DNA from: Pelecanus crispus
Taxonomy: Eukaryota; Chordata; Aves; Pelecaniformes; Pelecanidae
Length of the DNA: 64,000 bases
Assembly: GCF_030463565.1 (NCBI RefSeq)
Contig: NC_134652.1
Coordinates: 7,715,897-7,779,896 of the forward strand
Direction of reading: 5' to 3'
Shown piece after piece: positions 26,891-38,527 of the stretch. Each line of letters starts with the position of its first letter. The first letter of the stretch is position 1. A model generated the notes under the pieces. That model saw only the letters and a list, made by a program, of their open reading frames with translations, was not told the origin of the DNA and did not search any database. Position numbers and translations under genes: made by a program.

Positions 26891-27676
26891 CAAACATTTG
26901 TCTCCCTTGGGATGATTTTCCTCTGCTTTTATACCAAAGGCTCATGTTTGAACTCTAGCAGCCAGAAGCCACCATAGCCACCTTCAGCTGCTGTGTAGTA
27001 ACTATGCACGCATACAGCCTTACTTAACGGTGACTGTGAGACAACTCTCTCTTTCTCAGCTTCCTCCAAGCACTACTTATTTATATATATTATAGGATTA
27101 AAGCTGGTGCACTAGACAGTTGTGCATTTGACAAGTGGTAATTTGGGATCTGTGGCCATTTGTGCCCCTACACTCTTAGGCTGTAGGAAGGCTGGCTGGC
27201 ACACGTGCAGGGATATCTGTTTTTCTGTCCCTCTGCGATACATGGCTGTTATCTCATTCCCTGTTTGTGTCTCTGCTGCTGCTCTCTTGGTGCCAACCTA
27301 TCCATCCCTTGTGACATCTGCAAATTTTATAAAACAACCAAATAAATGTCTCCCCTGAGATGGTGTGACAACCTTTTACCTATATGTCATCTACATTTCA
27401 GCTTGCCTTCTACAGTGGAGTGATTTTGTGTGTATTGTGTTTTTTTAAACTAAATGCCATGTGCCAATACATTAAATGCTTTGCAAAGGTTTATATACAT
27501 TAGCACAGAGTCCTTCATCAGCCAAATTTGTGATTCATGAAAAATATAAAAGGTATTTGTGTGTGGATGTTCATAACTGCCAATATTTCTGTTGAAGACA
27601 AAGTATATGGGGCTGACTAGAAAAGCCTGACTCAAAGGCTGTTGGAAGCGGGCAGATGTAATGTGTTAGAAAGAGT
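26891..27676. other. intergenic, nothing recognised
   Basis: No repeat or gene is recognisable. Part may be unrecognised proviral remnant. Confidence 0.4.
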
Positions 27677-27703
27677 TGTCGTGGTTTAGCCGAAACCAGG
27701 ACA
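27677..27703 (-). mobile_element. 27-bp LTR remnant with only the two LTR ends
   Basis: Read on the minus strand this is TGTCCTGGTTTCGGC, the LTR 5' end, fused to TAAACCACGACA, the LTR 3' end, with everything between missing. Flanking GAGT (27673-27676 and 27704-27707), or AGAGT if one base is shared, resembles the short target duplication. The simplest reading is an LTR of the same family inserted in reverse that lost its roughly 500-bp interior by deletion. Confidence 0.65.
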
Positions 27704-28570
27704 GAGTGAACATGCTTTCTTAGAAAATACTCCCAGGCCTTGTGAGTGCATTGGATCTACATTTGCATAACAATCACCTTGTCTAACTACTTTCCAATAA
27801 TGTGTGTAGATGAAAGGGTAATTTTCATTTCAGTGTTCTCCACGTTACTTAATTTGTATAGAAGTCAATAGGATTATATTTTTTAAAGTGCAAATGATTT
27901 TCAATGTAATTCACCCTTTCTAATTGTTTCTGTATTTATTTATATTATTTTTACTCAAGGACACTTTAAATACTTAGTCATCTTTTTGCAAAAACAAACA
28001 TCCCTTTTATACCTAATTATACCCATTATACCTAATTGTTATACAGAGCAGCCAGGTTATAAAAGAAAATGTGATAATAGGCTAATGTGGAAAGTATCAA
28101 AGAAAATCTTCCAATGAAATCATCGACTCTTCAGATCCAACACTTCAAAGGACTCCTATTGATTGTCCAGGGCAGTGTATTGGTAAAGCTGATTCCCAGC
28201 TTACCAGGCAGGACTTTTTCTATGGGACTCTCCTATGCAACCCTTGACATCTGCTCTGTACCGAGTCTCCGCAAGCTGTGGATCTGCCCCATCAAGCTTC
28301 GTGAAGGCACCTATTGTATGAATAGAGGTGGGTGCAGAGTCCGGCTGGTGTTGATCATGGTGTGATACCAGTGGGAGGAAAGTAATTCTACATGGATAGT
28401 TTTTCATATTGCAATTATAACTGGTACTTGGTGTCCTGCACAGCCTTAGTCTAGCTAACACCTTGAAGAAACAGAAAGGTTTGTTGTCTGACAAAAGGGT
28501 CTGAAAAACTTTTCTAAAAGGTCCACATACTTCTGGATGCAGATGAACTGGAAGAGGGGGGGAGAAAGCC
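27704..28570. other. intergenic, A+T-rich, nothing recognised
   Basis: No gene or repeat is recognised up to the CR1 element. The long minus frame at 28201-28635 enters the CR1 and has no recognisable product. Confidence 0.5.
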
Positions 28571-29123
28571 CTCTCTGATCTGCTCTGGTGAGACCTCACC
28601 TGGAGCACTGCGTCCAGCTCTGGGGCCCTCAGCACAGGAAGGACATGGACCTGTTGGAGCGGGTCCAGAAGAGGGCCACAAAAATAATTTGAGGGCTGGA
28701 GCCCCTCTCCTATGAGGCCAGGCTGAGAGAGTTGGGGTTGTTCAGCCTGGAGAAGAGAAGGCTGCGGGGGGACCTTATTGTGACCTGCCAGTACTTAAAG
28801 GGGGCCTATAGGAAAGATGGGGAGAATCTTTTTAACAAGGCCTGTTGTGACAGAACAAGGAATAATGGATTTAAACTAAAGAAGAAGATTTAGACTAGAC
28901 ATAAGAAAGAAATTTTTTACAATGAGGGTGGTGAGGCACTGGAACAGGTTGCCCAGAGAGGTGGTAGATGCCTCATCCCTGGAAACATCCCAGGCCAGGT
29001 TGGACGGGGCTGTGAGCACCCTGCTCTGGTTAAAGCTGTCCCTGCTCACTGCAGGGGTTGGGCTGGATGGCCTCGAAAGGTCCCTTCCAACCCAAAACAT
29101 TCTATGATTCTATGATTCTATGA
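28571..29123 (+). mobile_element. CR1 LINE 3' end, well preserved (copy C)
   Basis: A run of about 550 bases shows consecutive CR1 landmarks: GAGACCTCACCTGGAGCACT, GTCCAGAAGAGGGCCAC, CAGCCTGGAGAAGAGAAGGC, GGTGGTGAGGCACTGGAACA, CCCTGCTCACTGCAGGGG and GGTCCCTTCCAACCC. It ends in three ATTCTATG units (29099-29123). It is 5'-truncated as usual for CR1 and carries no intact reverse transcriptase. It is the least diverged CR1 here and probably the youngest. The minus-strand open frame inside it is an artefact of the repeat. Confidence 0.96.
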
Positions 29124-32100
29124 AAGGAGCATTAGAAAATATTGGGTGTTACACACACCCAAAAAAAGGATTTTCTCTTTCTTAGTTGTCTCATAGACAG
29201 ACAGAATTTAGTTCACTTGTAGACGTGGTAGCTCTGTGCTGCCTGTGTTATGCCAGTTGCTTCCTTTGGGATGCTTTTAAGACTACATTTGTTCACCTAT
29301 ACAGTGAATAGTCACATAGAGCCAGATTTCAAGGTAGTGAATATTGCCATGGCCCCACTGAATGTCTGCTGAAAAACTTGGAGGTCACATCGAGCCTGTG
29401 CTGATTTTTAACACAGGCCTCATCATCCTCTCTGTTCCCATGTGTGGAGTGGGAAACAAGCTGTGTGTCAGTAAGCCCAGCCAAGAGCTGGAGTCACTCT
29501 GCGGTACAGTCCATGTCAGCCACGTTAATCTTTTCACAGCTGGGAATTGTGCATAAAAGGCTCTTTCTCCTTCATTAGTAACTGCCACATGTACGACTGA
29601 AGCAACCAGCAATGCCACTTACAGGGTGGACTCAATCAGCGGGGTCGGCTGTTACGAGATGGCTGGAATTTTGTACCCGTTGGAGCTTTGTAGGAAAAGA
29701 TAATTTCTGAGGATGACTCATGCGGATCTGTCTGCCACTTACTGAAAAATAAGTGTGTACGTGGGATGTAGCAAAAATTAGTTGGATCTGTTGATAGATA
29801 TGTATAGGAGTAGCGATAGAATATGTACAGGGAAAAGGTTAAAAATATGTGAATGGCTCTCTCTAGTGACACTCCTAAATGAGGACACTTTGGGGCAACA
29901 TGGGCAAATGGTCTGGTCAGATAAGCTTTTCCTGGGAATCAGTGAGCTGTTAGTACAATCTTCTGGATTTCAGACTGGAGATCTCTATCAGAACTGCGGG
30001 CACCCCTTGTGTTGCTTTGCAAACGCCCATGTGTTTTATGCTGCGATCAAAAAGGCACAAAGGACTGTGTCAGAGTCACGGTCTGTCCTCCTCCAGCCCC
30101 TGGGACCGCTGTAGTGAGTCAGAGATACAGTGGTTTGGGAACAGCCTGTGAACCAACCCTGCTTATTAATCATTTTGCTTTTTGCAGTGTTATTTTAAAG
30201 CTAGATCAGTTCCCCAATCCAGCTCGCCAGGCAGCTGCCCAAACACTTTCAGCGACAGACCTGAGGGGCAGAAGCAAGTCTGCAGTAGGAGGCAGGGAGA
30301 GGAACTGGGAGCTACATCAGCTGGCTCTGCTATTTAAAGGAGTTCTGCATTTTGAAGCAAAGCAACCTCTGAACTCTAATAGCAGCCTTGATGTTACAGC
30401 TTGTTGGCTGGCTAGCTCAGCACAGGCACATGGAAATTTAGACCTGGGCATGTCCATAATGGGAAAAGAAGAAAAGTTTCTTCAGCTTCTGTAGAGTTGA
30501 GTACACCCCCAGAGCTGGGAGGCTTTGAAGGAAGTCATCCGCTTGTCATGCAGCCACCAGTGCTCCTTGGCTGTCCTTGCCAGGAGCTGACAAGGGGACT
30601 GAAACTGAAAAGGAAGCTGATTTTTTTTAAAAGATCCAGAGCTCAAGTGCTTAATCAGTTAAATTACTCACCATTGACAGGTCTGGGAAGATCAGAATAC
30701 GTGACCTTTGTCAAAGTGCACATTTTTGAAATGACATCTGCTGGTTTTGGTAGGTTTATCAGAAGAGCTGAAATCCCAGCTTCACAGGCAAAATCTTCAC
30801 TCCTGTACATCTTCAGAATAAAATACTAATAAATCCTTGTTCTGGTAATACTTCAAAATAGAATATTCTGTGATTAATTGTTGCAGTAAGTTCTTGAAGC
30901 ACTCTGTGTGTTTAAAATACCACTTAAACTCTTGAGGTTCAGGCAAAGGTAGACTAAGGACAACTCAGGAGTTCCAGACTCCTAATCCTGCTCACAATCT
31001 GATGTTTTAATAGCCTAATATCACAAACAAATTCTCCCTAACAGAGAAGTTGGGGAATATTCCTCTGTCTTGGTTTGTGAATTTCACTAACATATTTTAA
31101 AGTTAATTTTAAAGTTTTTTAGTTATATTCAGGCTTTTACAGTGTGATTATAATTCTGGAAACAGTTTAAGTGGGGAAATTCATTGTTGCAATATTAACT
31201 TTCCAGTTATCTAGTAAATAAAATTATCCAAGTGCTGCTATGAATAGTTTTAAATTACAAATGAGATTAAATTCCAATAAATTGCCTAAACTGAAATCAG
31301 TGGTTCTACTGGGAAATGTGTGAATCTCATGAAGATAGCACTTGAACAAAAAGGTCAATGATGCAGTTTGTTACTTGGAGAAGGAAGAAATTTTTAGAAT
31401 TATATTTTGTGTTTCCTTCTACTAGTATTTATAGCTATTAGCACTAACTATTGCAAACTAAATCAATATTGTTTCCAGATCATATGCATGGAGTTTTCAA
31501 AAATATTCTGTTTCTTTTCATCTGAGATTAAGCTGCTGATCTTGTTAAGAGGAATAATAGATGCAAGATATTCTTAATTAATTGATAATTTAATAATTAA
31601 GTTACTGCAGGGCAAATGAGAAGTGATCATTGTATGGAGAAGAAAACACTGTGGTTGATTTTGGATGAGGCTTGTGGTAACTGATTGCAGTGCTAACATT
31701 GGCAAATAACTGTCCAGCTCAGCACAGTTTCATGGTTGCCTTCTGCTGGTTTTTGTTGAGGGGGTGAAATTGGAAGTCAAAACTGCTGTGCTTATTCACC
31801 TCTTTGGTGTCTCATTAGAGATGCTTAGTCATTTGGAGAAGCTCTGACTAGCTGGTTAGTGTGTTTATTCCACGGCACCCAGCTCCTGTGAAGAACTCTC
31901 TATAGCAACATGAGCTTGAAGGTGTTTACAAGTTCACCTGAAAGGACCTCAGCAACAGCATTTAAGACTCTCCTGTGGGAATTTATAGCAGGAATCTTCA
32001 AAGAGGAAAAAAGGAAAGATTTGTAGGTTAAAATAAGCGAACAAATGATCAAAGCTTCTGAGGGTCTCTTGAGTTACTGATTTTCTGTTTTTTTCTTATG

Positions 32101-32342
32101 CATCACAAGCTTACTGCTCCAGGCAGAACTAATTAACTAATGAAGACAGGAGAGAATTACTGAGGAAGGGATGGAGAACAAAAACTTATTAAAATTTAAC
32201 AATAAGATATCTGCTTCATGTAATAGCTGTTATGTTGATCACTTTTCGTGACAATATCCCAACAGTACTTTTTTTCTAATTATGCAGAAGTGCCAGGTAC
32301 TGTAGGCTATATAGTCTCCTGTCTTGACATTCAATCTGTGTC
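29124..32342. other. intergenic, no gene recognised
   Basis: Several frames around 29782-30829 (plus) are moderately long but overlap each other in different frames, have no recognised domain and are not flanked by convincing splice sites in a coherent order. The rest is A+T-rich, including an AT palindromic patch at about 31573-31601. Confidence 0.45.
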
Positions 32343-32412
32343 TTTAGCAGTACTAAATAATTTTTTTTTCTTGTTCTGTAGGTTAAAGAAGTCAGGCATT
32401 CAGACACAATCT

Positions 32413-32489
32413 CTGCCAAAAAAGTGCCACATTTCAATTACACAGCTTTGGCTTTTAAGTCTATTGCTTGATTGATAACTTTATGGGTT
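32413..32489 (+). repeat. left arm of a long imperfect inverted repeat
   Basis: This 77-base arm is the reverse complement of 32544-32620 with about 11 mismatches by hand alignment (about 86% identity) and no gap. Ten of the mismatches are transitions. A weaker match seems to extend outward to about 32343, through a T-rich AATTTTTTTTTC that pairs with GAAAAAAATT near 32654-32663. Confidence 0.85.
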
Positions 32490-32543
32490 TAGTGTAGCAA
32501 GCAAACTATGTGGTAGAACTTGAGGAAACAGAAACTAGGAAGC
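32490..32543. other. loop between inverted repeat arms
   Basis: A unique 54-base spacer between the two arms. If transcribed, the whole would fold as a hairpin with this as its loop. No open frame or known motif is visible in it. Confidence 0.75.
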
Positions 32544-32620
32544 AACCCATAAAGTTATCAGTCAGGCAGTAGGCTTAAAAAACAAAGCTGCATAACTAAA
32601 ATGTGGCACTTTTTTGGCTG
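32544..32620 (-). repeat. right arm of the long imperfect inverted repeat
   Basis: It starts AACCCATAAAGTTATC, the exact reverse complement of the inner end of the left arm, and ends in GTGGCACTTTTTTGGC, the reverse complement of the outer part. Nature unknown: a MITE-like palindromic element or two inverted copies of one repeat are both possible. Confidence 0.85.
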
Positions 32621-32690
32621 AGACTGTTTTGGATATGTGATGAATGGAGATCAGAAAAAAATTAGACAAATTTGCAGAAGAAAAGCCCAT

Positions 32691-33736
32691 GGAACAAGCC
32701 TCTCTGTGTTAAATCACTGGCTTAAAAGAACCTAAAATGTTGATTGCTGGAAGATCATCACAGGAAAAGCATCACTATATAGTATTTCTGCTCCCCTTTT
32801 CCTTCTCTCAAGAGGTATCACTGGAGATAGGCTGCTGGACTAGATAGGTTAGATAACCTAGTGCTGCTTTTCTTCTGTTATGCAATTTAAATTCATTTAG
32901 TCATGGACTTAGCTTGTGACTCAGAAAGTCACAAGTACTATTCAAGGGAAAAAACCAGGAAGATTTGGTCAGTGTTGACTTGTAGTTACTTTTCCACACC
33001 TCATTTGACAGACATAATTTGCCCCTTTCACCTCCTGTTATGGGAACATTTCTCTACCCTTCCATACTAAAACCTTTCAAGTCTTAGTTACATACCTGGA
33101 TCATATTCCTAGTGAAAGTATTGGAAGTATGTATGTATGATTCATGCTTTATATATAACATACATAATAATTATATATATATAACACATTCTATTAACTT
33201 CATGATTCTTCATGTTCCTTCTCAAACACCTTTTTTTCACACCTCACTGTGCCTCATTGCCACCCAAAATCAGGCCTGTACCTTGTTTTTAGGGTGACTT
33301 GTATTTTTTTCTTTTCAACATATGTAGATATTCTGTAGATAACTGTGTATATATAGATAACTTCTGTACAAAATAATTAGGCATCATGATGTTAGGCAGA
33401 AAGACCAAGCTTTCAACACCAAACATTTATTGATTTGTAAAATTTAACAGCTGTGATAGCATAGTACATGTGTGTGTGTGGGAGGGGGTTCCTGTGAAAG
33501 ATTACATTATTTTGGGATTAGAAAAGCTGAGAAACATCTGGTTAACACATGAGTCCTGCAATAGAGTTAGTTCTTCAGCTTCTTTTTATCCCTAGTGCTA
33601 ATATTAGCTCTCCTACTAGATGTTCCCAGTGCCAGTGAGTCCTCACCAGTTGGTGGTTACAATGGGGAGCTGGGAGCAATGTGGTGAGCAGGTCATAATG
33701 GACATGAGTGTGGGGACAGCTACTGTGGTGTGGGAG
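32691..33736. other. intergenic, A+T-rich
   Basis: Nothing gene-like. A TATA/ACATA-rich patch (33149-33187) and a short TG repeat (33469-33480) are simple sequence. Confidence 0.5.
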
Positions 33737-33758
33737 ATGTAAGATATATATCTTACAT
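33737..33758. repeat. 22-bp perfect palindrome
   Basis: The sequence ATGTAAGATAT is directly followed by its exact reverse complement ATATCTTACAT. It has no loop and could extrude as a cruciform or bind a dimeric protein; either is speculation. It may be chance in A+T-rich DNA. Confidence 0.8.
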
Positions 33759-36700
33759 TATATACGTTTTCATGGAACAACTTATTAGATGTCTGGGATA
33801 ATGAGGACCCTGAGTTGTTTACGTGGTAGTCAGTGACAGAAAGTCTGTTAAGAGGAAGACTCCAAATGCCTCATCATGTGTGGGGACAATGCAGACCACA
33901 TCGTCCCCAAGTGGTGTCAATAATGCCCTACAATTAGCATGAGTCTTCCCTTTTGAGTCTTACAGCAGGATAATTCTTTCTTTGACTGGAGTTAACGTCT
34001 TGCGCTTCCAGTTCAGTAATTTTGGACTCTCCAACTGGATAATTAACACGCATTTAAAACCCGGGAGCCACAGAGCTACACCCATTTATGGTAGCTGACT
34101 TACACCATTTCCAGCTATGCTGTCAGGGGTGATAGTGACTATATGGCAGCAAGGCTATGGCCATGTTACACGACTTGGAAGGCTCTGTCAGGCTGATGCA
34201 GTGAACTGTAGCAGAATCTATGTGGCTTCTTCTGCCCTCCCCTTTGCACCAAGATGTACACCTCCGCTGAGCCTTCCAGATCTCCTTCTTAAGTTTATGG
34301 ACATGGTGCCTGACCTTTGATAACCCGATGCATCTAAAATGCTCCAACAGCATAGAAGTGTCTTTTCCCATGACAAGGATGTATAGATATCCCAGTCTTT
34401 GCATTTCAGGGTCTCAGAGCTTTGTTTCTCTTTCACATTTAACAAAGGAGCAAATGCTTGTGATTGTCTCCTCTAAGCCCCATTGGCATGAAGTATGTTT
34501 TTCAGCCGGTCACAGCTTCTGTGATCTCTCTGCTATCTTGTTTCTTCCTTGCTGCTTCTGCAGCATTTTGTTAGCCTTCAAGCAGTGTGTAATTTCAGTC
34601 ATGTGAAATAAGTCTGTGTATAGCCACCCATGAGCTAGACTGGATGGAGGCAACTCCTGCTGTACACGGCAGAAAATAGAGTAACTCCAAGTGCAAAAAG
34701 CATTTCAAGTGGCTTAAAAATTGCTTTATTATGAATTATATACTACTTTTGCTGTCCTGATAATGTGAAACACCATCTACTGTGATTCATTGTAGTCAAG
34801 CAGCATTAACTTCAGAGAGAAATGGGACAAAAAGGAAACTGCTCCCTTGGTAATGGGGTATTTTGTGTGGGCAAGCACTATAGCTATATTAAATTATTTT
34901 ACTCTGCTCATTCACATTTGTCCTTCTAGGTCCTTTTGATGTTGAAGTTATATACTATATAGTAAAAAGTGAGTTAAAGACTGAGTAATCAAAGCAAGGG
35001 ATAACAGGTGTTAATCGGAGAATATAATCCTGACACATATTAACAGCTCTTAAATCAATTAAGTTTAACAGAATAGCTAAAAACCAGAAGTAGTAGAAAA
35101 ATCTCATCTTTTCACAAATGGGGATGAAGGCTTTCTAAAGTGTGAAAACAAAAATAGACTCTTTGGGTGCCATTTTATAAGGGACTGGTAAATTTGGGTA
35201 CCCAACTATTCAGTAGATGAACTTAACTGCTTTTTAAGTACCCTCTCTCAGTCTCTTGTCCCACTGACCCCACTGGGAGCCCGGGGAGATATATCTCACT
35301 AGGCCAAATTTAGTCCTTGTGAGTACCTGCCTCTGCCACAGAATATCATATTGTGTTAACTGAGAATCTATTTTAGCAGGGAGCTCTCTCGTTATGAAAC
35401 ATGAATGCTGAGAGGGCATTACAGCTTACCATTTTGTTTTGGATGTGTGTGTTCAAATTCAGTCAGGTCAGTATGCCACATGGTGCCATTTAATTTAAAT
35501 TAAATTAATCAATAGAGTACATTAGCCACATCATTTTAATATTGTTTTGGTAAAATCCTTGGCCTGTAGAAGTCAAGGACAAAACTCCTGAACACAGTGG
35601 TGAGATGACACTGTGACGTTAGCTCTTTTTCAAAATTAATGCAGCAAAATAAATTACTTCTTTCCTCCCTTGTCATTCTTAAAATTTTGAACCACTGCCA
35701 TTTGGATAAACATCCTCCATGTTCTGCACTTATGGAGCAGAGGTATTGCAGGGGTTATTAATGAGTGTTTAAGACCTGTCTCCCTCTCTCTCATTATTTC
35801 TTTCTCATGTTGAGAAAGTTGCTTAGTTACTTCATATTTTAGTTCCTCATTTGCAGATTGAGTGGCAGCATTTTTCTCCTTAGAGTGTGTTCTGAAGATT
35901 AAAATTCCAAATTTGAGGAACTCAGGTGCTCCATGAACCATGTCCAAGACTGGGGAAAGAAGGTTAAATTCTAGTCTGTATAAACCAGATTAAATTTATT
36001 TTTTTGCCTCTATTTTTGTACCTTGCCTGTTCATATATTTTATTTTGCTTTTCCAATTTCATGAGCAAAACAATACAGCTAGTTGTCGTTAAAGTGTCCT
36101 GGAAATTGGTCCAGAAAGCATAACACCCCAGAGTCCACTGGTTTTGGCTCCCCTGAACAGAGGGGTCTGTGGTCTGTAAGAAATGGTGAGAGCTGTTAGT
36201 AGTTTGCAATGCCCAGCTCTAGAGTATTGTGATTTCTCCTTGGCAATTTCACTTCATTTTAAGGGAGAAGATGCTCTTTTCACTGTGTGGCTGGGAAATT
36301 TAAAGTTGTGGCTCTAAAGCTCTCTTTCCTGAGACATGCATTTTTATTTTAAGTTAATTGATTAGTCATAGTGATGGATGATGAGGACGGACTTGGGTTC
36401 ATGGAGGGCAATTCTAGCCTTGCTGGAGCTGGAGTTTACCATTTATTGGTAAAAAAATGGGCAGAACTTAGTGTCTAAGGACTTGAACAAGTATATTAAG
36501 AGAATTGGACAGCCACAGAGGATCTTGGGAAAACTGAATTCAGCTTCACTTGTCCATATGAGTTAATTTCAATCATGGAGAGGTCTGTATTGAATGATTT
36601 AGACATCCCATGGTCTTTTATTTATGAGGTCTGTAGGGTCTATTATATTATCTTATAATTTCCATTCTGCCTCAGGTCAAATGCAGATTTCTATAGTACT

Positions 36701-38040
36701 CAGAGAACTAATAGTGGGAAAGGTTTGTTTCCAGATTAACCAGAGGTGGTCCCACACTAGAGACTGTTCTGTTTTATATATGTGAAACTAAGCCTGTAGA
36801 ACTTTTCTGTTTTCATCTTCTCTTTTCAGTGTGCTTTAGTTATTTATAACTTTGTGCCTGTAATTTTGCTATACCTTTGTAAATCACAGAAGAAATATTT
36901 GAGGGATTATTTCTCCTGTTGGATAAAACCAGTCATAACTAAAAGGTTTACTTAGCTTGTTTATATCTGGATTTTTTTGTAAGCCTTTTGTACATTTTTT
37001 ATTTCATTATAGTCTGGCAGTATGGATCCACAGGGTTATAGCTGGGCATCATGTAAATACTATATTTATTTTAATGGGAACATGCTATTTTTTTTTAATA
37101 TGCTTTTGGAGATAGAATGAAAATTCTCCAAATGTAAATTTGGCTCTGCTGAATAGTCATTTAAAAAGAGTGACTGGAAAGTGACGTGTACCCTTTTTAA
37201 CTTGTACAACATTAAGAGCCTTAGAAATTTTAGCATCATTCATGTTAACACATCAAAGTATTGCTGGTTGAACTCAAATGTCTCTGAAATGCTAATCTGC
37301 ACCCTTAACTGTAGTGGCATGAACATACAGATGGTTCTTCTAATTACTTGGAGAAAGAAAAGGGGATGATTTCCTTTAATGATTTCCCCTTCTTTCCAGT
37401 CTGAAAGCAGTTCCAGCTCTTCCCTCCAGCTAATTTGACGATTAAAAGATGCCTTTGTCTTGCTTTCAGCTATTGAGGTTTCATCACAATTAGTTAAACT
37501 TCCCCTCACGAAGCGAGGTGTGAACCCAGGGCTATGTAGGTTTGGTTCAGAGGTCATGTGAAGGGGAATTATAACCTTGAGTATTTAAAACCAGAATGGG
37601 GGGGGTATTTTCATCATCCCATGTTATTGCACTGATGGCAAAGATGGGTTTTTAGGATTAAAATAGGACCTTGAATCTTAGATACAGAAGGTCACTGATC
37701 AGGGAATAGACCCCAGGTAGTCAGGCTCCAGACTCATGGTAGCTCCATTTTCTCAAGAATACAAATGAAGAGATTTGAAACACGTTTGTAGAGCTGTTGA
37801 CCTCACTGCTGCTTTGTGGTGTAACATGTGCTTCAGAGGAACTGGATAAAAATGGTCTGTGAATAATTTCAAAACTTTTAATTTTCATTATGGACTAGAA
37901 CAAAGGCTGAGATTTTACAAACTCTATCCTGAAAAATGAGATCTGCATACTGTAGAAACAGCTGGCATGATCACTGGTCTATTGGCCCACCACCTCTCTG
38001 TACCTCTGGATCATGGTGGTGCAGCTGTGTGGGAATATCT
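33759..38040. other. intergenic, no gene recognised
   Basis: A+T-rich, including an 18-bp AT palindrome (35488-35505). Frames at 34123-34445 (minus) and 35654-35947 (minus) show no known domain. Confidence 0.5.
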
Positions 38041-38527
38041 TTTCATTGACAGGGATGGTCTCCAGCCAGGCGGGTCCATGCCAGCTGTTGAAATACGTGA
38101 GGGACAAACCTCCTGCTGTTAAGGTTCATGTGGAGCTACCTGAGGAGAGAGAAGATCGTTGTTCTGCCTGGGAGCATGGCTAAGCTGACACGGGTGGCTG
38201 AGAAGGGGACTGGGGTTGTGGGGACCAACATCACCCTGTTTGTGGCCTGTCTGTCTTCAGACCCTAAAGATGAGTTTTGTGTCTTCCACCTTCTTTCAGC
38301 TCAGAGCCCTGTCCCTTGTGAGCTAAGGCTGGTTGGTGTAAACCAGAACAAGACTGAGGAGCAAAAAGGAATGGACTTGATTTCTTCCGGCTCATGATCT
38401 GGATGCCAGCAGAGTAGCCCTTTAGCTCTGTTTTGAAGGTTGTGACCCCATAGCCTTGTATAGAAAATGATATGTCAATGCCAGTGTCATCCCAGAACTC
38501 CTCCGAGTATTTCACTTCATTCAACAT
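38041..38527. other. unclassified segment with overlapping open frames, possible pseudogene or exon
   Basis: This block is less A+T-rich than its surroundings and is open on both strands: plus 38128-38397 and minus 38264-38527. The minus translation begins MLNEVKYSEEFWDDTGIDIS and has a balanced, protein-like composition over its first 45 residues, but I recognise no family. It ends without a convincing splice site. It could be a fragment of a retroposed gene, an old repeat, or chance. Confidence 0.25.

Noticed and set aside
28201..28635. 144-codon minus-strand frame
   Set aside because: Runs into the CR1 element in antisense and has no recognisable protein; also 28876-29100 is CR1 antisense.
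30009..30494. 161-codon frame, with neighbours at 29782-30114 and 30497-30829
   Set aside because: Considered as exons of one gene, but the translations show no domain, the frames overlap without consistent splice sites, and composition is non-coding.
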